64,000 nucleotides of DNA from an uncultured Planctomycetaceae bacterium (GCA_943787265.1 CALSLT010000027.1:124001-188000); one strand, 5' to 3'; positions 1-9,546 are shown, numbered from the stretch's first letter. Numbers and translations are program-made. Notes: generated by a model not told the origin, from the letters alone.

Positions 1-1178
1 AAGTCATCTGGTCGCGGCCGGAGGGAAAGTCTCGCTGGGGTAAAACCGCTGGAGTAAAAGCCTCAGTCCACGTGACTCCGGACGGCGGCCGCGAACTTCC
101 TCGGCGGCTGGTCGAGTCGCTGCGGCATTCTGTGGCGACGATGGTCCCCGACCTTGAACGCGACAACGTTGTCGTGATCGACCGATCGACCGGGCAGTCG
201 TGGGCAGGTAACGATCCTGACGACCCGTTTGACAATAAGTTGGAAGAACTCAAAAGAAGCCGGGTTCAGTTTCATCAGATGCGGATTCAGGATGCTCTCA
301 ACGAAATTGCTCCGAACTCGGTTGTTGCTGTCAACGTTGAATTTGATGATGTAATGTCGGTCCGCGAGCGGAAGCAGGAAATCGACACTGCCGTTGAACT
401 CACGAATATCGTCGAGAAGGCAGAGTCAAGTAGCAACGACGCCCCTGCTTCCGGCGTCCCAGGCACGGCCTCAAATCAACCACGAAATCTGGCGTCTTCG
501 AGTCCAAGGCAGACTTCATCGACCGATACGGATGAGCGAACAAAGTCGTTCTCTGTTCCGTCAATGACTGTCTCGGAAACCGAACGAACACCGCTCAACG
601 AGAAGTCTTTGCAGATCGCCGTTTCGATTCCTGAAGACCACATCGAACAACTCGTTCTGCTTGACGGAGTTCCGCAAGGTACCACCGATCAGGAAAAGGC
701 AGACTTCCTCGCAGCCGTCGAGACAAAAAAAGACACCTTCACATCAACGGTGGAAGAAATCGTCACAAAACTGATTCCGCCAAATTCGGCAGATGGCTCA
801 GTCGTTGTCAAAACGCACCGGCGGATCGAACAGGAGATTCCGCAACCGAGTTTGCCGTTTACCGACATGCTCAAAGACTTCTTCTCAACATGGGGCAGCA
901 GCATTGCCCTGACACTGTTCGGAGCCTGGGCGTTGATGCTTCTTAAGAAGAGCATGCCAGTTTCTGAATCTGCACCATCCACTAATGCACTCGACAAGTT
1001 GTCCAACACGGTAACAACGGTCGCCGCAGACTTCGCAGCTGCAGCAGTCGAGAAGGAAGTCGTCGTGGCCGAAGCTGAGTTGAGGCACATGTCAAACCGC
1101 GAAACACTAGAAACGACAGTGGAAAACGATCCCGCGAGCGCCGCAGCGATCATTACAAAATGGCTTCAGGAAGCCTGA
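1..1178 (+). CDS. fliF: Flagellar M-ring protein FliF, C-terminal part (5' truncated by window edge)
   Basis: FliF builds the MS ring in the inner membrane, the base of the flagellar rotor and housing of the export gate. The reading frame is already open at base 3 and runs to a TGA at 1176-1178, so the N-terminal part lies outside the window. Near the start, the stretch with ASVHVTPDGG followed by VPDLERDNVVVID matches the conserved FliF periplasmic core. A low-complexity Ser/Thr-rich linker follows. One hydrophobic segment (SSIALTLFGAWALMLL, about bases 898-945) is the second membrane helix, and the cytoplasmic tail, which would bind FliG, ends the protein. fliG follows after 43 bases. The family assignment is firm from sequence plus context. 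The length of the missing part cannot be seen. Confidence 0.9.
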   Translation, partial: VIWSRPEGKSRWGKTAGVKASVHVTPDGGRELPRRLVESLRHSVATMVPDLERDNVVVIDRSTGQSWAGNDPDDPFDNKLEELKRSRVQFHQMRIQDALNEIAPNSVVAVNVEFDDVMSVRERKQEIDTAVELTNIVEKAESSSNDAPASGVPGTASNQPRNLASSSPRQTSSTDTDERTKSFSVPSMTVSETERTPLNEKSLQIAVSIPEDHIEQLVLLDGVPQGTTDQEKADFLAAVETKKDTFTSTVEEIVTKLIPPNSADGSVVVKTHRRIEQEIPQPSLPFTDMLKDFFSTWGSSIALTLFGAWALMLLKKSMPVSESAPSTNALDKLSNTVTTVAADFAAAAVEKEVVVAEAELRHMSNRETLETTVENDPASAAAIITKWLQEA

Positions 1179-1221
1179 TTTCTTGATACCGATATGGACT
1201 GACTGACAAAGAATCGCGTCG

Positions 1222-2214
1222 ATGAACGATCTGAAAAAAGCCGCAATAGTTCTGCTAAGCCTCGACAAGCCAAAGGCTGCTCGAGTGTTGAACCATTTGC
1301 CCAAAGATCTGATGGAACTGGTGAGTCTGGAAATCGCAAGAACAGATGACGTCACCAGAACTGAACAAGAAGAAGCGATCAACGAATTCCGAGAAGCTAT
1401 TGATTCGCGCACGGTCATCGAACGAGGCAGTCTGGATCTCGCTGGTGAATTGCTTTCGCAATCAGTCGGTGAAGAGGAAGCCAACGAGATCATTAAAAAC
1501 ATCAAAGACTCATTGAAAAGCGTTCCGTTCGGGTTCCTGCACAAATTCAAGGCGGAAGACGTTCTTAACTTCATCAGCGAAGAGCAGCCTCAAACAATCG
1601 CTCTGATCATGTCAAACCTTCCGACCGCGTTGGCAGCAGACATTCTCAAGGACCTGCCCCCCGACAAGCAACTCGACGTCGTTCGCCGAGTCGCCGCTAT
1701 GGAGCAAACGTCTCCAGAGTTCGTCGAGATGGTCGAGGCAAGTCTGAAGAACCGAATGGTCTCGCTATTCGGTCAAAAGTCGGATCAGGTGGGCGGCGTT
1801 CCACTCGTCGCGCAGATATTGAACGTTGCCGACCGAACAACCAGCAAGAATATTCTCGACACAATCGGACAGGATTCAGAAGAGCTTGTCGAAGAAATTC
1901 AGCGACTGATGTTCGTTTTTGACGACATCGCCAAACTCGACGACAAGAGCATCCAGGCAGTACTCAAAGAAGTTGACAACAGCCAATGGGCGATGGCACT
2001 CAAAGGAGCGTCAGAAGAAATCAGAGGAAAGATTCTGGGCAACCTGTCGAAGCGTGCCGCCGAAAATCTTGAGGAAGAGATGGGATACCTCGGACCGGTT
2101 CGCGTCAGCGATGTCGAGAGTGTGCAGCAGGAAATCGTAGACACTGTCCGACGCCTGGAAGAAGCAGGAACCATCACCGTTGCGAGCGGAGAAGGTGACC
2201 AGTTCGTTTCGTAG
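1222..2214 (+). CDS. fliG: Flagellar motor switch protein FliG
   Basis: FliG is the rotor protein that contacts the stator and, with FliM/FliN, sets rotation direction. It sits on the cytoplasmic face of FliF. The 330-residue length is normal for the family. The N-terminal part (KKAAIVLLSLDKPKAARVL) is the FliF-binding domain, the middle carries the EEQPQTIALIMSNLP motif typical of FliG, and the C-terminal charged domain contains FVFDDIAKLDDKSIQAVLKE, the torque helix region. The ATG at 1222 is the natural start. fliH follows after 64 bases in the same direction, as in many flagellar operons. Nothing is unusual in it. Confidence 0.96.
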   Translation: MNDLKKAAIVLLSLDKPKAARVLNHLPKDLMELVSLEIARTDDVTRTEQEEAINEFREAIDSRTVIERGSLDLAGELLSQSVGEEEANEIIKNIKDSLKSVPFGFLHKFKAEDVLNFISEEQPQTIALIMSNLPTALAADILKDLPPDKQLDVVRRVAAMEQTSPEFVEMVEASLKNRMVSLFGQKSDQVGGVPLVAQILNVADRTTSKNILDTIGQDSEELVEEIQRLMFVFDDIAKLDDKSIQAVLKEVDNSQWAMALKGASEEIRGKILGNLSKRAAENLEEEMGYLGPVRVSDVESVQQEIVDTVRRLEEAGTITVASGEGDQFVS

Positions 2215-2278
2215 TAAGTCATAGTTCTCTGCCTGAAGCGGTGCGAACTCCAATATCCCTCTGACTCGTCTGACTCTG

Positions 2279-2992
2279 ATGCCAACCTCACCTCGAATTA
2301 TGAAGCGTCACGCGGCAACAGGAGTGCCGTCGAGCGTCGCGTTCAACTTTGAGGACATCCAGAGTCGTTGCGACACTTACAAAGATCAGATCAGCAGAGA
2401 GTGTCGCGAGTTGATCCAGAATGCGACGCAGCAGGCGGAAGAAATCCGAAAGAAGGCCCAGGCTGAAGGTCATAGCGAAGGTTATCGCAACGGTCTCAAA
2501 CAGGCCGAAACTGAAATCGCAGAACGCAGCCAGCAACTAGCTGACCAGATGGTCGAACAACGCCTGAGTACTGTGCTGCCAGCCGTTTCTGAATTACTCG
2601 ACGAAATCGTAAGTGCTCGGAGTCAGTGCCAGGCTGAGTGGGAACGTGAACTCGTCGACCTCTCAACGGGAATCGCCGGAAAACTGATTCGCCGGACATT
2701 CGAAGCAACACCGGAAGCGATGACAGGAGTTGTGCAGGAAGCCGTCCAGCTCGCCGTCGGAAAGACATCGCTGGAACTGCGGATGAATCCGGTTGATCTT
2801 GAAGCGTTGGGAGATCGCGTTCGAGTCGCCGTTCAGGAAAGCGCTCGTGGCATCGAGATCAAGCTGCTCGGAGACGAAAAGGTCTCCGCTGGCGGCTGCA
2901 TCGTCGTCACAGAACACGGAGAAATCGACGCTCAAATTGAAACGATGTTGACGAGAATTTCAGACGAACTGCTTGAAGGCATCACGGACTGA
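2279..2992 (+). CDS. fliH: Flagellar assembly protein FliH
   Basis: FliH is the cytoplasmic regulator and peripheral stalk of the FliI export ATPase. The 237-residue product has a long charged, Ala/Gln-rich coiled-coil stretch (about residues 35-100: QQAEEIRKKAQAEGHSEGY and following) and a C-terminal domain with LIRRTFEATPEAM and the GDEKVSAGGCIVVTEHGEIDA motif, which is typical of FliH/V-ATPase E-like proteins. It lies between fliG and fliI, the usual place. The downstream spacer to fliI is unusual because it is filled with a 16-bp tandem repeat. Confidence 0.9.
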   Translation: MPTSPRIMKRHAATGVPSSVAFNFEDIQSRCDTYKDQISRECRELIQNATQQAEEIRKKAQAEGHSEGYRNGLKQAETEIAERSQQLADQMVEQRLSTVLPAVSELLDEIVSARSQCQAEWERELVDLSTGIAGKLIRRTFEATPEAMTGVVQEAVQLAVGKTSLELRMNPVDLEALGDRVRVAVQESARGIEIKLLGDEKVSAGGCIVVTEHGEIDAQIETMLTRISDELLEGITD

Positions 2993-3012
2993 TCGAGCAG
3001 TCTGGCAAACCA

Positions 3013-3120
3013 ACCTACAAACATTTCGACTTACAAACATTTCGACTTACAAACATTTCGACTTACAAACATTTCGACTTACAAACATTTCGACTTACAA
3101 CCATTTCGACTTACAACCAT
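3013..3120. repeat. 16-bp tandem repeat array between fliH and fliI
   Basis: The unit acttacaaacatttcg is repeated about 6.75 times head to tail. The first copy is acctacaaacatttcg, the next four are perfect, and the last full copy and the partial one read acttacaacc. The array fills most of the 139-base fliH-fliI spacer and ends about 10 bases before the fliI start. The unit length is not a multiple of three, the array contains no start codon, and it is AT-richer than its surroundings. It may be a slippage-prone spacer that varies in copy number. Confidence 0.95.
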
Positions 3121-3131
3121 TGGCTTGAATC

Positions 3132-4499
3132 ATGCGGCGTTCACAGCACATCCGACAAATGCTCACGCCGAAGATTGTCGGCAGCACAAGTCGCATTGCC
3201 GGTCTGGCCGCAGCCGTCCACGATTTCCCCGTGCCGTTGGGGGCTCGTTGCCGCATCCATCGTGAGGGTGAACAGAGCGTCGAAGCGGAAGTTGTTGGCT
3301 TCACCGATGACGAAACGCTGGTCTTGCCCTTCGGTGATTTGCGAGGTATTCGTCGTGGCAACTCAGTCGAAATGACGTGTTCTGTACCGTCGGTCCGAGT
3401 TGGAAGAGAACTCCTCGGAAGAGTGATCAACGCTCGCGGCCAGTTCGTCGATGGCAAACCGCCGGCGGCGTTGACTGAAAGAATCAGCCTTTACGGAGAG
3501 CCGGTTTCAGCTCTCCATCGCCCGCGAATTGAACAACCTCTGGCCACTGGGTTGCGAGTCATCGATGGCCTGACAACTTGCGGCCTCGGGCAACGGCTCG
3601 GCATTTTCGCCGGAAGCGGTGTCGGAAAGAGCGTGCTGCTGGGACAAATGGCTCGCGGAAGTTCTGCCGACGTCAACGTTGTCGTTCTGGTCGGCGAACG
3701 AGGCCGCGAAGTTCGTGAGTTCGTTGAAAAGGAACTCGGCGAAGAAGGACTGCGACGAAGCGTCGTCGTCGTCGCGACGAGCGATGAACCGGCCTTGATG
3801 AGAATCCGCGCAGCCTGGCTGGGAACGGCCATCGCCGACTACTTTCGCGGAGCGGGCAATCACGTTCTGCTCATGATGGACAGCGTGACGCGTTTCGCGA
3901 TGGCCCAACGAGAAATCGGGCTGGCCGCGGGAGAGCCTCCAACAACGAGGGGTTACCCTCCCAGCGTTTTTTCGATCCTCCCAAAGTTACTCGAACGAAG
4001 CGGTCTTACCGATAAAGGAAGTATTACTGGTTTCTACACGGTCCTCGTCGAAGGAGATGACACCAACGAGCCGGTCTCTGACACCGTGCGAGGAATTCTG
4101 GACGGGCATCTTGTCCTGTCCCGAAAACTGGCACACGAAAATCATTGGCCGGCGATCGACTCGCTGGCCAGCATCAGCCGGTCTATGAACGACGTTGTGA
4201 CTTCAGAGCAAACGGAATCAGCAGCGTTGTTACGAAGAATTCTGGCTGCCTGGAAAGAGTCGCAAGATCTGGTTTCGATCGGTGCTTATCGGCAAGGGAC
4301 TAACCCACTGGTAGACACCGCCCTGCAATTGTCCGAACCGATCCGGCAATTCCTTACTCAGGATCGGATGGAGAATTCGACACTCGAACAAACTCAACAA
4401 TCACTTACGGCGCTCACGCAGGCGGCGATTCAACTCCTGCAGAATCCTCAACCAGTGCTTCACCAAGCCGCCGCACCGATACAGGAACGGGTTTCTTAA
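3132..4499 (+). CDS. fliI: Flagellum-specific ATPase FliI
   Basis: FliI is the hexameric ATPase of the flagellar type III export apparatus and resembles the F1 beta subunit. The 455-residue length is normal. The Walker A loop GSGVGKS is at residues 161-167, a Walker B strand HVLLMMDSVTRFAMAQREI follows, and GEPPTTRGYPPSVFSILPKL is the signature of the FliI/YscN family. The ATG at 3132 follows the tandem repeat array closely, with only weak Shine-Dalgarno character in between. fliJ begins 21 bases after the stop, so the export ATPase genes probably share a transcript. Confidence 0.97.
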   Translation: MRRSQHIRQMLTPKIVGSTSRIAGLAAAVHDFPVPLGARCRIHREGEQSVEAEVVGFTDDETLVLPFGDLRGIRRGNSVEMTCSVPSVRVGRELLGRVINARGQFVDGKPPAALTERISLYGEPVSALHRPRIEQPLATGLRVIDGLTTCGLGQRLGIFAGSGVGKSVLLGQMARGSSADVNVVVLVGERGREVREFVEKELGEEGLRRSVVVVATSDEPALMRIRAAWLGTAIADYFRGAGNHVLLMMDSVTRFAMAQREIGLAAGEPPTTRGYPPSVFSILPKLLERSGLTDKGSITGFYTVLVEGDDTNEPVSDTVRGILDGHLVLSRKLAHENHWPAIDSLASISRSMNDVVTSEQTESAALLRRILAAWKESQDLVSIGAYRQGTNPLVDTALQLSEPIRQFLTQDRMENSTLEQTQQSLTALTQAAIQLLQNPQPVLHQAAAPIQERVS

Positions 4500-4520
4500 C
4501 TCGGAGGCAATCGCTGACGC

Positions 4521-4958
4521 ATGAAACCGTTTCGACTCGAAAAAGTGCTTGAGTATCGAAAGCACCTTCGCCTTGATGCGCGAAATGCTCTGGCGGCGGC
4601 GATTGGTGACGAACAAGCGCTGCTCGATCATCAGACTCAAATCGAGCAACAGAAGCAGCAGCAGATGGGCGAATTGGCAACGTTCGCTCAATCTGAAGCT
4701 TTCAATGTCGAAGCGGCGGCACGGCGTCGGTACTTCATGGGGCAACTTGATATTCAGTTGATGGTTGTCGCAGAGCAACTGATTCAGGCTCGAATGATTG
4801 TCGAGCAACAGCGGATGGTACTCGTAAAGGCGGATCAGGAAGTGAAAGCCCTTGAGCGTCTTCGCGAGAAACACATCGAAGAACAAGCCGCGCTGGAACA
4901 AAAACGTTCGGAAATCGAACTCAGCGAACAGTGGCAATCGGCCAACTGGGGTTGGTAA
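4521..4958 (+). CDS. fliJ: Flagellar export protein FliJ
   Basis: FliJ is the central stalk of the FliI ATPase ring and an export chaperone. The 145-residue product starts with KPFRLEKVLEYRKHLRLDARN, which resembles the FliJ N-terminus, and is otherwise an almost continuous Gln/Glu/Lys-rich coiled coil ending near the C-terminus with EQKRSEIELSEQW. The length is typical (about 145-150 residues). It is placed directly after fliI. Sequence alone would be weak because coiled coils are unspecific, but the order fliH-fliI-fliJ makes the call strong. Confidence 0.88.
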   Translation: MKPFRLEKVLEYRKHLRLDARNALAAAIGDEQALLDHQTQIEQQKQQQMGELATFAQSEAFNVEAAARRRYFMGQLDIQLMVVAEQLIQARMIVEQQRMVLVKADQEVKALERLREKHIEEQAALEQKRSEIELSEQWQSANWGW

Positions 4959-4997
4959 ACGAATCTCGAAAACTTGCAGCCGCAAGGAAGCGGACTC

Positions 4998-5627
4998 ATG
5001 GCAAAACTGGCACTGACAGCGATCTCAGCCATCGCCGTATTGACGCTCCTGGCCGAGGGTCTGGCTGGAGGACTGCTCTGGTCACAAGGTCGGCTCAATT
5101 CAGATTCAATACGCGAAATTCGGGAGATCCTCAAAGACCCCGATACGCTTGCCGAAGAACGTGAACTCGCAAACGAAACCGCCGTCGTCAGCGTCGAGGA
5201 CGTTTCTCTGACTCGAGCGAAAGCCATTCTGCATCTGGAAGAACGCGAAAACGAGCTTGCCATCTTCAAAGGATTGATCGCGGACGACCGAAAGCGAGTC
5301 TCGACCGAGCAGGACACGTTGCTGGCTGCCCGAGAACGCTTCGACAAAGAACAGAAAGATCGCCTCGCAAAGAAGGCGGCCGATGGCATCAAGAAATCGC
5401 TGGCAGTTTTACAGGCATCCAATACGGAAATGGCAGTTGATCAACTTTCGGAGTTAACACTCGAAGAGAACATACTCCTGATGGAAGAAATGCCCGAGAA
5501 AGTTGTCGCCAAGCTACTCGCGGCGTTTGCCGAAGGGGACAAAGACCAGATGGAACGTGGGCAGCAGATTTTTCAGGCGATCACACGCGGGCAAACTGCG
5601 GAAGCAGACAAGGGAGGGACGACATGA
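4998..5627 (+). CDS. Membrane-anchored coiled-coil flagellar protein (MotE/MgtE-N-like)
   Basis: This 209-residue protein sits in the flagellar operon between fliJ and fliK. It has one N-terminal membrane helix (residues about 3-27, LALTAISAIAVLTLLAEGLA), then a long charged region likely to be coiled coil (about 60-140), and a C-terminal segment (SLAVLQASNTEMAVDQLSEL through MPEKVVAKLLAAF) resembling the helical superhelix of MgtE N-domains, as found in MotE-type stator chaperones and in FliG. The start is set at the ATG at 4998, preceded by aaggaagcgg, rather than at a TTG at 4974. The last four bases (ATGA) overlap the fliK start. A stator or export accessory role is inferred from position and shape. 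Confidence 0.65.
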   Translation: MAKLALTAISAIAVLTLLAEGLAGGLLWSQGRLNSDSIREIREILKDPDTLAEERELANETAVVSVEDVSLTRAKAILHLEERENELAIFKGLIADDRKRVSTEQDTLLAARERFDKEQKDRLAKKAADGIKKSLAVLQASNTEMAVDQLSELTLEENILLMEEMPEKVVAKLLAAFAEGDKDQMERGQQIFQAITRGQTAEADKGGTT

Positions 5628-8617
5628 TTCCGGAGTTCTTAACCGCGAAACCGACGACAAACCGAAATGCTTCGGACGTGCCCGTCGGCCCTGAAAGCAA
5701 CTCTCCTGGTCAACTTCCAAACCCGGATGCTTTTCAAAAAGCATTGCAGGAGCGGACGTCTGATCGGTCATTAGAACAACGCGATTCCGCGACCGGCGAC
5801 ACGCGTCGAAAAAGTGTCGCTGACGAAGTCAGGCCGGAGACGACAACTCAGAGAACGCAGCGCGAAAACTCAAGCGTCGCAGAAGAGGAAGTGCGTTCGT
5901 CGAAAACTCAGCCAATCGAAACTGAGCAGCTACCCAAGCAGAATAAGAGCGAACCGGGAAACTCAGAATCGACCGACAAGTCCGCAGCGGTAACCGATCG
6001 TGAATCCACACGTGAGCCTGCTGGCACTTCACAAGAAGCTCGACCAGGACGAGATCAATCGCCTGGAATTATCCGGCGGATCGATCCTGCAAACCACTCC
6101 GCTACTGACAACATCCCGACGGCAGCGCCAGCAGACATCTCGGTATTCGATGAAAATCCAAGCATTGCGACAAGCAGTGTCCAGCCAGAGTTTCTTTCGA
6201 TCGACGATACAGATCTCGGCACGTTGCCATCCCTGATTCGGCATCCGCTCGAAGACGTCTCGGTCAAGCAATCTTCAGGCGAAGTAACGCCAGAAAACAA
6301 CGCAGCAGATCACGTAGTCGGATCGCTATCGGTCGATGGACCGCCGAAAACTCTAAACGCGATAGATATCGAAGATCAGCTTCGCCCGTTCCTGAATGAC
6401 GCGTTGATTCCCGATTCGGAAACAGATGGAATCCCAACGTCAATCTCAGCCACAGACCCTTCTTTGGTTGAGACTGTAAAATCGGATCGCCCGAACCCAA
6501 AAATCAATTATGAGGCATCTGCCGACGCGCTGTTGTCGATCCCGACTCTTCCGTCCCTGCGGTCAGACGTCGCAACGACGGTGCCATCGGTACTGGAAGT
6601 CCCCACCCCTGCCAGTGCCAACGCCAAAGCTGACGGCGAATCTCAGCACGTCGCCCGTCCAGCGCTAAGTGTTGCAGAATCTGGAGGCTCACCAGCCGTA
6701 AGCATTCCGGCCACCAACGTTACGGCTGTCGATTCGCTTTTGACCGCAAACAATCCGGTAGTGACACCGTCACAGCCGGAACACATCGAGCAGCCAGTTA
6801 GCGAACAAAGTTCCGAAACCCTGCAACAGATTCTTCCGTCGCTGACTGCTGCCCATTCCAAAGCCGTTGAAAGAACGACCACTGACAGCCAACATCTGGG
6901 CAGAACTCGTACGGACCAGAGGACATCGGTGCCGGTCAAAGATGTCGCCATCACCAGCGATTCAGGAATCGAAGTCGCTGATCTTTCAACAGACCAGAGT
7001 CGGAGCAACAATCTTGAACCTAACGCCGCAACACTGAAGTCATCAACCGCGCCGCGAGACGTAGTAAGCGAGCATCGGCCATCTGACCTTGTGACTGTGT
7101 CAGAGAAGCCTGTTGCCGCAACGATTGATAGCAAGGTCAACGATCAATCGCCTGCTCCCGGCAAGCGTTCAGATCATAGAGACAAAGAACTAACACCAGA
7201 CCAAACGATTCGCGGAGCGTCGACAATCGAAGTCCAGAATGAGAATGCGGCCACAAAACAGCGGACACGTGAGCCTGACTTCAAGACAAACGATCAGACA
7301 ACGACTGAAGGGCAAACTGATTCCAAGCAGACTTCAGCTGTACGCCGTGAGCCAACCTCGCAAGAAACTGCCAGAGCCGACGATCGCCCAAGTCGAAAGG
7401 TCTCTGAAAATGCAACTACTCGTCCGACGCTGAATACTGAAGTCCGCGCGAAGCGGCGAAGTTTCGAAGCTGCTGACGATCCAACAGTACGCGATACAGC
7501 CGAAACACCGCGTGCAGAGAACTCAACGCCCCATGAGCGACCGATTCAGGAAATCCCGAACGAAGCCAACCTTCAGCAACAAGCGAATCCGACACCAAAC
7601 ACTGCTCAGGTGCGAACTACAAACCGCAACACCGCTCAGTCAACTGCTGACACGGCGCGGCAACCTGACAGAACGTTCGATCAATCAAGTTCTATTCAGG
7701 CCTCCGAGACAAACGGCCGAGCAGTACCAGTTGTTGCAGAGTCTTCGCCGACGACTCCGCATGCGGAAAGCGCTGATCGGCCAGGTACGGTAGAGCAACC
7801 AGAAAGCATCGCACCACTTACTTCTGAAGGTTCCGAAAACAATCGCCAGTCCGAACAGAACTCAAGTGATAATCCCCCGTATTCTTCCGCAGCTTCAAAC
7901 GGCCAGCAGATAAACACCGAGACGTCGCAACAGCGATCGACTGCAGATGCTCTGAATGATCGCGTCGTTGATTCGACCGCTGCATCTATCGACGTCGGTG
8001 CGGTTGCGACATCGATTGATGCAGCATTGCAATCAACCGATGCGTCAGCAACCTCGAATCTCCAGACGTCGGCCTCGCCTACCATTCAGGGAACGTCATC
8101 AGCGTCTGTGCGACAGGACGTCGTTCGTGAGCCTGCCGTTCCGATGGAAATTCAGGACGCCGTGTCGGCGATTCAGGAAGCAACCAGCGGCGACAGTCAT
8201 ATTCGAGTGCGTCTGAACCCTCGAGAACTTGGCAACATGCTGGTTGATGTTTCGCGAACGGACAACGGAATTGTCGCGCGGCTGGAAGTCGAGTCAGCAG
8301 CCGCTCGTGTGGCAGTGCTGGAAACGCTTCCTGATCTTCAGCAATCGCTGAGTCGATCAGGAACTTCGGTCGATCGTGTCGAAGTCATCCTGACGGAAAC
8401 GCGAGCTGAATCCGGCAGACAGGAAAGTGGGCAGTCGCAGCAGGGCGAACAACAGTCTCGCCAGGAGCGACAGTCGTCGAATCAGCAACAAGCTCGTGAC
8501 GAACAGAATCAGCGTCGTGAGCAGAACCAGCGCCGCGATCAACGAGATGATTCAAGCCTGACTCAGGAAGAACCGCCAGGCAGTGATACTCAGGAACAAC
8601 TTGACATCAAGTTATGA
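5624..8617 (+). CDS. fliK: Flagellar hook-length control protein FliK (very long)
   Basis: FliK is exported during hook assembly, measures hook length and switches export specificity. The call rests on the C-terminal domain at about residues 840-925: HIRVRLNPRELGNMLVDVSR, then an RLEVESAAARVAVLETLPDL stretch, which matches the Flg_hook domain. Upstream are over 800 residues of Ser/Thr/Asp/Pro/Gln-rich, probably disordered sequence with no recognisable domain. The tail is Gln/Arg-rich. At 997 residues it is more than twice the enterobacterial length (about 400). Translation is probably coupled to the preceding gene by the ATGA overlap. flgD follows, as in many flagellar operons. Confidence 0.88.
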   Translation: MIPEFLTAKPTTNRNASDVPVGPESNSPGQLPNPDAFQKALQERTSDRSLEQRDSATGDTRRKSVADEVRPETTTQRTQRENSSVAEEEVRSSKTQPIETEQLPKQNKSEPGNSESTDKSAAVTDRESTREPAGTSQEARPGRDQSPGIIRRIDPANHSATDNIPTAAPADISVFDENPSIATSSVQPEFLSIDDTDLGTLPSLIRHPLEDVSVKQSSGEVTPENNAADHVVGSLSVDGPPKTLNAIDIEDQLRPFLNDALIPDSETDGIPTSISATDPSLVETVKSDRPNPKINYEASADALLSIPTLPSLRSDVATTVPSVLEVPTPASANAKADGESQHVARPALSVAESGGSPAVSIPATNVTAVDSLLTANNPVVTPSQPEHIEQPVSEQSSETLQQILPSLTAAHSKAVERTTTDSQHLGRTRTDQRTSVPVKDVAITSDSGIEVADLSTDQSRSNNLEPNAATLKSSTAPRDVVSEHRPSDLVTVSEKPVAATIDSKVNDQSPAPGKRSDHRDKELTPDQTIRGASTIEVQNENAATKQRTREPDFKTNDQTTTEGQTDSKQTSAVRREPTSQETARADDRPSRKVSENATTRPTLNTEVRAKRRSFEAADDPTVRDTAETPRAENSTPHERPIQEIPNEANLQQQANPTPNTAQVRTTNRNTAQSTADTARQPDRTFDQSSSIQASETNGRAVPVVAESSPTTPHAESADRPGTVEQPESIAPLTSEGSENNRQSEQNSSDNPPYSSAASNGQQINTETSQQRSTADALNDRVVDSTAASIDVGAVATSIDAALQSTDASATSNLQTSASPTIQGTSSASVRQDVVREPAVPMEIQDAVSAIQEATSGDSHIRVRLNPRELGNMLVDVSRTDNGIVARLEVESAAARVAVLETLPDLQQSLSRSGTSVDRVEVILTETRAESGRQESGQSQQGEQQSRQERQSSNQQQARDEQNQRREQNQRRDQRDDSSLTQEEPPGSDTQEQLDIKL

Positions 8618-8696
8618 CATGATGCCGCGTGAGCAGCGGAATCTGCAGGCTCGCCCGCGAATGCGTCATTAAAAATGGAATCAGAAAGAGGCTGAC

Positions 8697-9461
8697 ATGA
8701 GTGCCATCTCATCTGGAATCGGAGCGTCCACGCCGACGGTTGACCCCGGCGATACTGGATTCAATTCGTTGACGGCCGACGACTTTCTGACACTCCTGAT
8801 TGCCCAATTGCAGAATCAGGACCCGACTGAACCGGTCGACAACGCGGAGATTCTCAATCAGCTTGCAACAATGCAGGGACTGACGTCCAACATTGAACTG
8901 AGTGATACACTCAAAGATGTTGCCACGTCGCTGGCAAAAAGCGACGTGGATTTCGGTCAGAAACTTTCGGTCGGTGCGTCTTACATCGGGCAAACCGTGA
9001 CGCTTGACGATTCGACCGTTGGCACTGTGGATCGTGCCTTCATTTCTGGCGGCGAGACATTCGTCGGCATCAACGGTTCTGATATTCCGATCAGCCGTGT
9101 CGTCGCTGTTAACAGTTCGCAGTCCTATGTGGGGCAGTTGGTTGCTGCCGACATCGGCAGCGGAGCCACAGAACTTGGCACCGTCCGGGGCGTTGTGAAT
9201 CGAGATGGCAAAGACTTTCTGGCCTTCGAGACCATTGATAATTCCGGCGACGTACAGACGTCAGAAATTGACGCCGGAAGCATTACAAACGTGCTGTCTC
9301 TTCAGGATGTTGAAGGCAAGCAGGTTCAGGCAGTGACTCAGAGCGGCCAGGTTCTCAACGGAACGGCGATTGCCGCCGAGGCAGCAGGAGCGAATCCCAG
9401 AATCTTCGTCCAGGGCATTTCCGTAGGACTTGATCGTGTTGTCGGAATCGGCGTGAACTGA
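8697..9461 (+). CDS. flgD: Flagellar hook assembly protein FlgD
   Basis: FlgD is the cap that scaffolds polymerisation of the hook protein FlgE outside the cell. The 254-residue product begins with a flexible leader followed by the FlgD hallmark DDFLTLLIAQLQNQDPTEPV at about residues 23-42 and NAEILNQLATMQGL. The C-terminal half is a beta-rich region with repeated GQLVAADIGSG/GQTVTLDDSTVG-like stretches. The ATG follows agaaagaggctgac, a reasonable ribosome binding site. It is the last flagellar gene of this strand block: no flgE follows, and a DUF1501 gene starts within about 85 bases. Confidence 0.92.
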   Translation: MSAISSGIGASTPTVDPGDTGFNSLTADDFLTLLIAQLQNQDPTEPVDNAEILNQLATMQGLTSNIELSDTLKDVATSLAKSDVDFGQKLSVGASYIGQTVTLDDSTVGTVDRAFISGGETFVGINGSDIPISRVVAVNSSQSYVGQLVAADIGSGATELGTVRGVVNRDGKDFLAFETIDNSGDVQTSEIDAGSITNVLSLQDVEGKQVQAVTQSGQVLNGTAIAAEAAGANPRIFVQGISVGLDRVVGIGVN

Positions 9462-9546
9462 TCGTTCATAGCCACTCAACCTTTACTCGCACCGGCCGTG
9501 CTGGCAGACTGGAACCACTGATCTCACGTTGGCAATGGAGAATCGG

